Positions 25,634-33,436 of a DNA stretch of 64,000 nt are shown here, piece by piece. The notes under the pieces were generated by a model. It was given only the letters and a program-made list of their open reading frames with translations. It ran no database searches and was not told where the DNA came from. The translations under genes and the position numbers were made by a program. Origin of the DNA: Paenibacillus montaniterrae (GTDB lineage Bacteria; Bacillota; Bacilli; Paenibacillales; Paenibacillaceae); assembly GCF_018403185.1 (NCBI RefSeq), contig NZ_BOSE01000001.1, positions 248,001 through 312,000 of the forward strand, in the 5' to 3' direction. Position 1 is the first letter of the stretch. Each line of letters opens with the position of its first letter.

Positions 25634-27194
25634 AGCCGCAGCAGACGGCGAAGCAGGGCGGCTTGAGCTCGTTGATGCTTTGCTGCTGCCCGAGAGCAAT
25701 ACGAGGCTGAGCTATCATTTTCTTGCAGGGCACAGCTATCTCATTCAAGGGCATAACGGAGCAGGCAAATCAACGCTGCTGCAAAGGCTGGCGGGCATCG
25801 AGCCGGTTGCTCAAGGCATCGTTCGCATTGGCGAATTGCCGCTTGCCAGCAAAAATTGGCGCGGCAAGCTGAAGTGGAATAAAGCAGCGCTTATGCAAAT
25901 CCAGTATGTGCCGCAGCATATTGAGGATATGTGGTTTGGCGGAACGATTGTACAAGAGCTTAAGCTGACGCTGCAGCAATACAGTGCTGCAGACGGCAGT
26001 CTGCAGATGCGGCTGGAGCAGGCGCTTGAGCGCTATGGCATTACGCCGAGCCTGCATGAGCGGGAGCTGCAAAGCTTGAGTGTAGGGCAGCAGAAGCGTC
26101 TCGCTCTGGCAATCAGCTTTAGCTTGCAGGCGGAATGGCTGCTGCTGGACGAGCCGTTTGCCGGGCTGGATCAAGCGGGTAAGCAGCTTGTGCTGGAAAG
26201 TTTGGCGCAAAGAAAGCAGGCAGGTCAAGGTACAATTATAGTCAGCCATCAGCTGGAGGAGCTAATGCCGTTAATCGACGAAAATGTGCTGCTCGATGAG
26301 GGCGGCCTGCATGCAGCAGAAGCAGGGGCAATCAGCTCCGATGAAGCGAGGTTTGCACTGCTGCTGCAGCAAGCAGATGAGCAGCTGCTGCAGCCGTGGG
26401 AGCTTCATCGTACCGCCAGCGCGAAGCAGCAGCACACTGATCCGCATCGCCGGCATGAACGGATTAGCCGCCTGCCCAGCTTGTTCGATCCGCGCTCGCT
26501 TATGCTTAGCATGTTGCTTTGCTCGGCAAGCTTGCTGCTGTGGAATAGCTGGTATGCACTTGCGCTGTATGGCGTGTTGGCGCTCTCGACAGCGGTCTTG
26601 CTGCGCAGAAGCTCCGCCAATTGGCTTGGCATCGTGCTCGGCTTTGTCTTTATTTCCGCTATTTTTGCTGTAGTCGGGGGCTTGTCATTGGCTCCGCTTG
26701 CTTTTCATGCGGAGCCAGCATTGCAAATTGCCCAGCGCATGCTGTCGCTGCTCGTCATTATCGTATTAGGCTTGCCGCTGCTGTCGCTTATGACACCATT
26801 TCGCCTGCAGCGCGCCTTGCAGCAAAGCTTTGCGCCGCTGCGCAAGCTGAAGCTGTCCCTAGACAGCTATGCGCTGCTCGTATCGTTAATTTTTCGCATT
26901 GTGCCGATGTTATCGAAGCGCTGGCAGCAGCTGCAATCGCTGTGTCGAACAAGGTACAAGCAGACAGGTCTGCTTTCATGGCAAATGCTTTATGCCCTAA
27001 TGCTTGCTTACGTCAGAAGCATGCTCAAGCTGTCAGATCAGCTTGCGACCAGCCTTGAGCTTAGAGGATACGACTGGATAAAAGAAAAGCCGCTGCTTCA
27101 TGCACGAGTGCACTGGCAGCGGCAGGATTCCTTGCTGTTGTTGTTTATGCTCGGCTTGGCGTTAATCAATTTAGCCATTCATCGATCATTTTAA
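25614..27194 (+). CDS. Fused ECF ATPase-EcfT transmembrane protein
   Basis: A 526-residue fusion. Residues about 30-240 are an ABC ATPase with Walker A G-H-N-G-A-G-K-S-T, a signature L-S-V-G-Q-Q-K-R, Walker B L-L-L-D-E-P-F-A-G-L-D and the switch S-H-Q-L-E-E. A charged linker follows, and residues about 295-526 form an EcfT/CbiQ-type membrane protein: several helices, the cytoplasmic region with A-Y-V-R-S, and the L-E-L-R-G-Y motif, which resembles the A-R-G coupling motif. Typical ECF modules use separate A1, A2 and T proteins. Together with the previous gene and bioY this gives a complete biotin importer. The 3' end overlaps the convergent HAD gene by 29 bases. Confidence 0.85.
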   Translation: MQSQRIKAAADGEAGRLELVDALLLPESNTRLSYHFLAGHSYLIQGHNGAGKSTLLQRLAGIEPVAQGIVRIGELPLASKNWRGKLKWNKAALMQIQYVPQHIEDMWFGGTIVQELKLTLQQYSAADGSLQMRLEQALERYGITPSLHERELQSLSVGQQKRLALAISFSLQAEWLLLDEPFAGLDQAGKQLVLESLAQRKQAGQGTIIVSHQLEELMPLIDENVLLDEGGLHAAEAGAISSDEARFALLLQQADEQLLQPWELHRTASAKQQHTDPHRRHERISRLPSLFDPRSLMLSMLLCSASLLLWNSWYALALYGVLALSTAVLLRRSSANWLGIVLGFVFISAIFAVVGGLSLAPLAFHAEPALQIAQRMLSLLVIIVLGLPLLSLMTPFRLQRALQQSFAPLRKLKLSLDSYALLVSLIFRIVPMLSKRWQQLQSLCRTRYKQTGLLSWQMLYALMLAYVRSMLKLSDQLATSLELRGYDWIKEKPLLHARVHWQRQDSLLLLFMLGLALINLAIHRSF

Positions 27195-27744
27195 TCCATA
27201 GTCCTTGCTCATCTGCAAGCAGCGTGCGCCAGCCATAGCGTTCAGCTGCTTGTAAATTTTTACGGCTGTCATCGACAAACACAATATCTGCAGGCCGCTC
27301 AAGCGTGTTGTCGATTTGCTCAAACCAAAGCGGATCAGGCTTGCGCAGACCTGCCTGATCTGAAATATGCACCGCATGCAGGCTGGAAAGCAGCGGCTCA
27401 AGCAGTGGCAGCAGCCATTCCGAACGATGATTGCTCATAATGACAAGCTTGCAGCCTGCTGACCAAGCTTTCAGCTTGTTTAAGGCTGGCAGCGGGCGAA
27501 GCTGCCCAGCGATCAGGGTTGCTCTTTGCTCGTCGCTTAATCGGATGCCGCGCGCCGATAGCCACTCCCACCACTGCTGCTCCGTACATGCGCCGCGCCA
27601 CAGGTCATCACTAATTTCCTGCTTATATGCGGCATAGAGTGCCTGCTGCTCGCATTGGCCTATGTCACTTAGCTGCTGCCATAGACCGGGTGACAGATTT
27701 GTAGCCAGCACCCCACCTGCATCAAGCACCAGCGTTTTGTTCAT
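27166..27744 (-). CDS. HAD-superfamily hydrolase
   Basis: A 192-residue soluble haloacid-dehalogenase-like phosphatase. ATG 27744 follows AAAGGAAGAAGC and gives the start M-N-K-T-L-V-L-D-A-G-G-V, with the nucleophile aspartate in motif I; the variant D-x-G-G is used by the YihX-like subgroup instead of D-x-D. Motif II is M-S-N-H, motif III L-R-K-P-D-P and motif IV V-F-V-D-D-S, so the catalytic set is complete. A helical cap lies between motifs I and II. Its start overlaps the end of the upstream MFS gene by 23 bases, so the two are coupled. Substrate unknown. Confidence 0.85.
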   Translation of the reverse strand: MNKTLVLDAGGVLATNLSPGLWQQLSDIGQCEQQALYAAYKQEISDDLWRGACTEQQWWEWLSARGIRLSDEQRATLIAGQLRPLPALNKLKAWSAGCKLVIMSNHRSEWLLPLLEPLLSSLHAVHISDQAGLRKPDPLWFEQIDNTLERPADIVFVDDSRKNLQAAERYGWRTLLADEQGLWIKMIDEWLN

Positions 27745-28942
27745 GCTTGCTTCTTCCTTTCTCCAATGAAGCTGATTTTTCCCGGTACATCCAATACAGA
27801 ACGAAGCCAGCGGCAATTATCGCAAGCACGCCGCCCAAGGCAAAGCCGTAGTCGATGCTGTACGCTTTGTTCAGGTAGCCGGCAATAAATGGACCGCTGA
27901 ACATTCCAATTGCATAGATAGCCTGGTATAAGCCCATTGCTGTAGCTTTCATTTGCGGCTTGACATCCATAATCGCAAGGCTGAGGAAGAGCGGCAAATG
28001 CAGCCCTTGCGCAAAGCCGTTCAGCGCTTGCGTTGCATACATCCATGGCAAGCTTGGCACAACAATCAGGCCGAGCGTACAGAGGCTGCTTACAACAAAT
28101 GCAAGCAGAATTGTCCGTTGGGCGCCAAGCGTTGGAATAAACCATTTGTTGACGACGATCGCCGCCAGCGCATGCGGCAGCATAAAGCAGAATACGAGCA
28201 GCGTCAGCTCTGTTCCGGAAGCGCCAAGCTCAGTTGCTTTCAATGGCGTAAAGCCAAACATCGTAATAAACAGCACGCCATGCGCGAGAATCGACAGCCA
28301 GCTTGCCCGCAGCAAAGGTCCAGTGCGAATAACTTCCCCGATTAGCTGCGGAGACATGCCGTGCTCGCGCTTAATGCCGGAGCGCGGTTCATGTAAAAAC
28401 AGCGCCAGCAGCAAGCCGATCAAGCCGATGACCGCTCCCCCGATAAATGGCGCTGCGGAGCCTGCCAAATCAGTCAGCCAGCCGGACAGCAGCATCCCGA
28501 TCATTTGCCCGACTACAGTAAGCAGGCTGATTTGCCCCATCGCCTTCGGAATTTCACGGTCGGAAAATTGACTTGCGTACATGACTGTAAAAGCTACCCA
28601 GGTCGAAGCGCAGATGCCTGCGACAGCACGTCCGAGCAAAGGCCACACCCATAAATTGGGTATAAGAAACAGCAAGCAGCTTAACGTAGTGCTGATCATG
28701 CCGACAATAATAAACGGCTTGCGCTTGCCTAATGTATCGGATAAGATGCCGATCGGAAAGCGAAACAGCAGCTGAATAAAGCCGTAGCTGGCAAGCACAA
28801 TGCCGACAAATTTCAAAGAATAGTTTAAGCTGGATAAATAAGGTGATAGAATAGGAACATAGATGTACATGGAAATCCAGTACATAATCGTTACAACTAC
28901 GAACAAGCCGCGCTGCGCAGCTTGAGATTGTGCCAGTTTCAT
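27722..28942 (-). CDS. MFS transporter
   Basis: A 406-residue major facilitator protein with about 12 membrane helices. The loop after helix 2 has the MFS signature-like G-I-L-S-D-T-L-G-K-R-K-P, and a shorter equivalent appears after helix 8. The start follows GAGGAG. It is probably an exporter of small molecules of the drug/H+ antiporter type, but substrate cannot be predicted. It overlaps the HAD gene downstream and is divergent from the large block that begins at 29083. Confidence 0.9.
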   Translation of the reverse strand: MKLAQSQAAQRGLFVVVTIMYWISMYIYVPILSPYLSSLNYSLKFVGIVLASYGFIQLLFRFPIGILSDTLGKRKPFIIVGMISTTLSCLLFLIPNLWVWPLLGRAVAGICASTWVAFTVMYASQFSDREIPKAMGQISLLTVVGQMIGMLLSGWLTDLAGSAAPFIGGAVIGLIGLLLALFLHEPRSGIKREHGMSPQLIGEVIRTGPLLRASWLSILAHGVLFITMFGFTPLKATELGASGTELTLLVFCFMLPHALAAIVVNKWFIPTLGAQRTILLAFVVSSLCTLGLIVVPSLPWMYATQALNGFAQGLHLPLFLSLAIMDVKPQMKATAMGLYQAIYAIGMFSGPFIAGYLNKAYSIDYGFALGGVLAIIAAGFVLYWMYREKSASLEKGRSKHEQNAGA

Positions 28943-29082
28943 TTGATCATCTCCTCAATTTAATGTACTAAATGTTTGGAGCGATGTCACGCGCTTTCTG
29001 CAATGTGAAAAAGCTGCAACTTTTGTCAGATTTTAAACGTTATAATGGAATAAACAGAATAGAGAGTGGAAGGGGTCATAAT

Positions 29083-31422
29083 GTGCGCTATGATAAGAAA
29101 AGGAAGCTGCTAAGCGGGATCATTACAAGCTGTTTGGCATTATTGTTGATTTTACCAGGCCCGTCAGCTTATGCGACAGCTGAAGGAGAGAAAGCGGCCG
29201 ACAAGCTTCATGTGCAGACGGAGGTAGGCTATAACGGCACTTATTTGCCTGGGAAAAGCGTACCTGTTACGTTTACGCTAAGCAATAATCTGAATCGCGA
29301 CTTGAAGGGCGAGCTTGTGCTGAATATTAGGGATTCCAGCGGAGTGGCGGCTGCTCATATTATGCCGCTTGAAATTACAATGGGCAGCACAGTTGAAGCG
29401 GTTATGACGGTCGATGGCAGCTTTTCCAAATTAGGCTCCTGGATTCAATTTTACGAAGGCGGAGTTGATCGGGGCGAGCAGGTGGAAATCGATGGGACAC
29501 GCTATCTAGAGGGGAAAAGCATTTCTACTCCAAATGTTATCGGCATTGCCGCAAGTGATCCCGACACGCTCAATTTCACAGCCTTTTTTAATAATAACGG
29601 AATAAGTACAACGCCAATTGTGTTGGGCGACGATTTTTATGCGGGTTCGATCCATGATCTATCGATGTTTTCGATTATTGCCTTGAATGACGTTGCCGCT
29701 GGGCAGTGGTCGGAGCAAAAGGTAAAGGCGATTAAGGATTGGGTAGCAAGCGGCGGGACATTACTGGTCGGAGGCGGAGCTGGCTATAGTCAAACGGCAG
29801 CAGCTTTTGCCGAGCTAGTGCCAGTGGAAGGACAAGCGACCGTAACCTGGAGTAGAGCTGACTTGCTTTCCAGTTATATTGGCAGTCCAGAGCCGCTCGC
29901 GCCTTTGCAAATTATCGATGGCAAGCTTGTGCGCGGCCGCATAGTGCTAGAGGATCAGGGAACACCGATCGTTGCGGTCAATGATTACGGGCATGGCAAG
30001 GTGTATTATACTGCCTTTGACCTTGGGTTGAAGCCATTTTCCAATTGGGATGGCCGTACTGAATTTTTGCAAAGCATCCTTGGCGAGCAGCTTATGCTGC
30101 AGGGCGCAGCTTATCAAGCCAACTACAACTGGCCACTTGAAAACAGTGCCAGCTATTTTCCACGCTTGAAATCGCCAGAGGTTGGCGGTCTGCTCGTTAT
30201 TTTTGCCATATACACGCTGATCGTAGCGCCGATTCTTTATATCGTGCTGCGCCGTTTGGATCGTCGTGAATGGTCCTGGTGGCTCATTCCGACGATGGCG
30301 GTAGTATCGACAGTAATTATCGTAATCGTCGGCACAAGAGATAAAGCTGAGCTTTATATGAACGGTGTAAAGGTCGCGATGATTGATGATCAGGTTGTTA
30401 AGGAAGTCGGGGCACGCAAGGTGTTTATCCCGAACAGCAAGGATGTCCATATTGCGCTGCCGGAGCATTCTTACCCGCGGCTAAGCGAATCAAGCATTTC
30501 CAACAGCGCTGAGGTTAATACGAACAAGCAGCAGCGCATTTATTATAACGGGGCAAGCAGAGAGGCTGTCTATACGAACAATAAATATTGGACGACCAAA
30601 TCCGTCGTGCTGCAGGAGCAAATTTACAATGCGGAGCAATACGGCACATTAAGCGCAACATTGCAAGATGGTTCGGCTAGTTTGCTTATTCGCAATGATA
30701 CGGGCGTCGATGTCGAGCACTTGTCGCTCGCAGCAAATAACCAACTCTATTATATTGGCGCTCTGGCGGCAGGTGAGGAGGTTTCCTATTCATTGCCAGC
30801 ATTGACGATTATAACGAATCAACCAAAATACTATGGCGGCAGCTACAGCTCGGATTTGGTAACAGGCTCGGGCATGGAATGGGAGCAGCTTGCTCGGGAA
30901 ACCGCTTTGCTTGACAGCGGCAGCTATATTAACGATACCGCTATGCTAGTCGCGTTCAGCTATGATGACACAGCTAAATATGTAGTGAACGACAAGGCAG
31001 TCAAAAGCGATGAACTAACCGCATGGGTTGTCAATATTACTGACCAGTTGACAGATGGCCTGCTGCAGCAGGATCTTGTAAGTCCGTCGAATGTAATCGT
31101 CGAGCAAGGCGAATATTCACAAATGGATCAAGCATACTTCTCGCTCAATCAAGGCGAAATTCTGTTTAAGTATACGATCGCAGCGAGCCAAAGCGGCACG
31201 GCGTTGTCAGGTCAGGTGCAGTTGGACAATTATCAGAATTTCACCCCTTCGCTGCGCATTTTCAATGAAGAGCTGGGACAATGGGAAGACGTTCCTTCCG
31301 GAAGCTTTGAGCTGGAGCCGTATATGAATGAATTTAATATGCTGCAGGTGAAGCTTGACAGCGGACAAAATTATTTTGAAGGCAGCTTCCCGGTACTGCT
31401 GCTTGATCGTGAGGTGCAATAA
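29083..31422 (+). CDS. Exported membrane protein, first gene of ABC/MoxR/vWA block
   Basis: A 779-residue protein not assigned to a characterised family. GTG 29083 follows GGAAGGGGTC and starts a signal peptide (charged K-K-R-K then a hydrophobic run to A-Y-A). The N-terminal region (about 35-160) looks like an immunoglobulin-like domain; about 165-310 resembles a class I amidotransferase-like fold (I-K-D-W-V-A-S-G-G-T-L-L-V-G-G-G) without an evident catalytic Cys. Two membrane helices at about 380-435 surround a basic W-rich loop, followed by a second large extracytoplasmic region. It overlaps the ABC ATPase gene by one base, so it probably belongs to that transporter. Confidence 0.75.
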   Translation: MRYDKKRKLLSGIITSCLALLLILPGPSAYATAEGEKAADKLHVQTEVGYNGTYLPGKSVPVTFTLSNNLNRDLKGELVLNIRDSSGVAAAHIMPLEITMGSTVEAVMTVDGSFSKLGSWIQFYEGGVDRGEQVEIDGTRYLEGKSISTPNVIGIAASDPDTLNFTAFFNNNGISTTPIVLGDDFYAGSIHDLSMFSIIALNDVAAGQWSEQKVKAIKDWVASGGTLLVGGGAGYSQTAAAFAELVPVEGQATVTWSRADLLSSYIGSPEPLAPLQIIDGKLVRGRIVLEDQGTPIVAVNDYGHGKVYYTAFDLGLKPFSNWDGRTEFLQSILGEQLMLQGAAYQANYNWPLENSASYFPRLKSPEVGGLLVIFAIYTLIVAPILYIVLRRLDRREWSWWLIPTMAVVSTVIIVIVGTRDKAELYMNGVKVAMIDDQVVKEVGARKVFIPNSKDVHIALPEHSYPRLSESSISNSAEVNTNKQQRIYYNGASREAVYTNNKYWTTKSVVLQEQIYNAEQYGTLSATLQDGSASLLIRNDTGVDVEHLSLAANNQLYYIGALAAGEEVSYSLPALTIITNQPKYYGGSYSSDLVTGSGMEWEQLARETALLDSGSYINDTAMLVAFSYDDTAKYVVNDKAVKSDELTAWVVNITDQLTDGLLQQDLVSPSNVIVEQGEYSQMDQAYFSLNQGEILFKYTIAASQSGTALSGQVQLDNYQNFTPSLRIFNEELGQWEDVPSGSFELEPYMNEFNMLQVKLDSGQNYFEGSFPVLLLDREVQ

Positions 31423-32366
31423 TGTCGGAATATATGATTGAAATAAACGGTCTGAAAAAAAACTTCGGCACCTTTCACGCCTTGAAGGGCATCGATTTTT
31501 CGATAAAAAAAGGAACGGTATTCGGTTTTGTCGGCCCAAACGGAGCAGGCAAGTCGACGACGATGTCGATTCTCGCTACGCTCATGCTGCCGTCAGAAGG
31601 AACAGCCAAGGTAGATGGCATGGATGTTACAGAGCAGCCGCATGAGGTACGCAAAAAAATTGGCTACATGCCTGATTTCTTCGGTGTATACGATCAGCTG
31701 AAAACAGATGAGTATTTGCATTTTTACGGCGGCAGCTACGGCATTCCGCGCAAGGAGCGGGAGCAGCTTATTCCACAGCTGCTGGAGCTGGTCAACTTGT
31801 CGGATAAGCGCGATGCCTATGTAGATTCCTTGTCGCGAGGTATGAAGCAGCGCTTGTGCCTGGCACGCTGCCTTGTGCATGATCCCGAGCTGCTTATTCT
31901 TGACGAGCCTGCTTCAGGGCTGGATCCGCGAGCACGGATCGAAATGCGGGAAATTTTGAAGGAATTGAAAAGCATGGGCAAAACGATCATTATTTCCTCG
32001 CATATTTTGCCTGAGCTGGCTGAGATGGTCGATGAAATTGGTGTAATCGAGCATGGGGAAATGGTTGCTGTCGGCAATATTAACCATATTCAGCAGCAGC
32101 TGATGGCCAAGCGCCAGCTCAGCATTAAAACAAGCAGCAGACAGGATGAGCTGAAGCTATTTCTTAACGATCAGCCGCATGTGCAGGGCGTATTTATTGA
32201 TGGACAGACACTGGAGGTTCAGTTCTCCGGGCAGGACGTCGAGCAGGCAGCGCTGCTTAAGGCGATATTGCTGGCTGGCTTTGAGGTTATTTCGTATCAG
32301 GAAGCGCAAACGGATCTCGAGGATATCTTCCTTGCGATTACGAGGGGAGGAGGAGCCGAGCAATGA
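31422..32366 (+). CDS. ABC transporter ATPase
   Basis: A 314-residue ATPase of the ABC-2 (GldA/CcmA-like) type. Walker A G-P-N-G-A-G-K-S-T (about residues 39-47), Q-loop G-Y-M-P-D-F-F-G-V-Y, signature L-S-R-G-M-K-Q-R, Walker B L-I-L-D-E-P-A-S-G-L-D and switch I-I-S-S-H are all present. A C-terminal domain of about 80 residues follows. The start overlaps the upstream stop by one base and the end overlaps the permease gene by four bases, which ties all three together. The substrate is not apparent; GldA-like systems often act in envelope functions. Confidence 0.93.
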   Translation: MSEYMIEINGLKKNFGTFHALKGIDFSIKKGTVFGFVGPNGAGKSTTMSILATLMLPSEGTAKVDGMDVTEQPHEVRKKIGYMPDFFGVYDQLKTDEYLHFYGGSYGIPRKEREQLIPQLLELVNLSDKRDAYVDSLSRGMKQRLCLARCLVHDPELLILDEPASGLDPRARIEMREILKELKSMGKTIIISSHILPELAEMVDEIGVIEHGEMVAVGNINHIQQQLMAKRQLSIKTSSRQDELKLFLNDQPHVQGVFIDGQTLEVQFSGQDVEQAALLKAILLAGFEVISYQEAQTDLEDIFLAITRGGGAEQ

Positions 32367-33268
32367 GCAAATCCATTCAAGCATTAAAGCAGTTTTTTCT
32401 CAATCCGGTTATTGATAAGGAATACCGGCTGCGCATGCGGACCTCAAGATCTATGTGGACGCTGCTTGCTTATTTGATCGCAATGGGCTTGTTTGCAGGC
32501 GTGATTTTCTCGATTGTCGGGATTAGTTCAGGGCGCAACGCCTACGATAACGAATTTTCAGGGATAGCCTTTATCGTGCTTTCCTTTGCTCAGCTGGGGC
32601 TTATCGCTTTTATGTCTCCGGGCTTGACGGCTGGAGTCGTCAGCAGCGAGCGTGAAAAGCAGACATTGAATTTGCTGCTTACTACGCAGCAATCCTCGTT
32701 TACGATTATTGTCAGCAAGCTGTTGAGCAGCATCGGTTTTATATTGCTCATTGTGTTTGCATCGCTGCCGCTTTACGGGATTGTGTTCTTGTATGGCGGA
32801 ATATCGCCTGATCAGCTATTGTCCGTTTTTGCCTTTTTTATTTTTAACATGTTTGTGTTTGGATCATTTGGTATTTTGTTCTCGACGCTATTCAAGCGGA
32901 CGATGATGGCGGTCATTGTAACCTATGGTGTGGTGCTGTTTATGTTTGCGGGGACAGGGATTATTTACTTGCTGTTCTTCAGTGGATATACGAACTATAT
33001 CCATTCAGGAAATGCCAGTCAGAATCTTGATTTTTCGTGGATTTTGCATTTTCTGGCTATTAATCCGGCCTTCGCGATGTTTAGTTTATTTGACACTGGC
33101 GACTGGCATTTATCGCTTGCCAATGTTAACAATAGCTCTGGTGCGAAGGGATATTTCGATTATGTGCCGTTTTGGCTGGAATATGTTCTGTTTTACACGA
33201 TTATGCTTGTGCTGGCGCTTGTAGCAGCAATTCGCAAGCTAAGACCTGTTAAAAGAAGGAAAGGCTAA
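32363..33268 (+). CDS. ABC-2 type permease
   Basis: A 301-residue membrane protein with about six hydrophobic segments. The first is preceded by the N-P-V-I-D-K-E-Y-R-L-R-M-R-T sequence commonly seen in ABC-2 permeases linked to MoxR/vWA clusters, and S-S-E-R-E-K-Q-T-L-N-L-L-L-T-T is the coupling-helix motif (P-L-x-R-x-x-x-T-x-x-L in relatives). It is co-translated with the ATPase upstream (4-base overlap). A large stem-loop follows the gene. Substrate unknown. Confidence 0.88.
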   Translation: MSKSIQALKQFFLNPVIDKEYRLRMRTSRSMWTLLAYLIAMGLFAGVIFSIVGISSGRNAYDNEFSGIAFIVLSFAQLGLIAFMSPGLTAGVVSSEREKQTLNLLLTTQQSSFTIIVSKLLSSIGFILLIVFASLPLYGIVFLYGGISPDQLLSVFAFFIFNMFVFGSFGILFSTLFKRTMMAVIVTYGVVLFMFAGTGIIYLLFFSGYTNYIHSGNASQNLDFSWILHFLAINPAFAMFSLFDTGDWHLSLANVNNSSGAKGYFDYVPFWLEYVLFYTIMLVLALVAAIRKLRPVKRRKG

Positions 33269-33354
33269 TTGCCTTTTGAAAAAGAGCTGATCCGCTCCGG
33301 TTCATCCGGCATAGACAGTGCAGAGGACAGGCAGCAAGCGTTATAAAGGATAGA

Positions 33355-33410
33355 GGAGTCTAGTTAAGGCGTGTCTGAGAACTCCGAGGCCACGCCCTGG
33401 TATAGACTCC
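33355..33410 (+). terminator. Large two-step hairpin after the ABC permease
   Basis: GGAGTCTA (33355-33362) pairs with TAGACTCC (33403-33410), and GGCGTG (33368-33373) with CACGCC (33391-33396). TTTCTG follows. It may reduce readthrough into the downstream genes or shield the 3' end. Confidence 0.5.
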
Positions 33411-33436
33411 TTTCTGCTATGTGAGGAGGTGCAACG

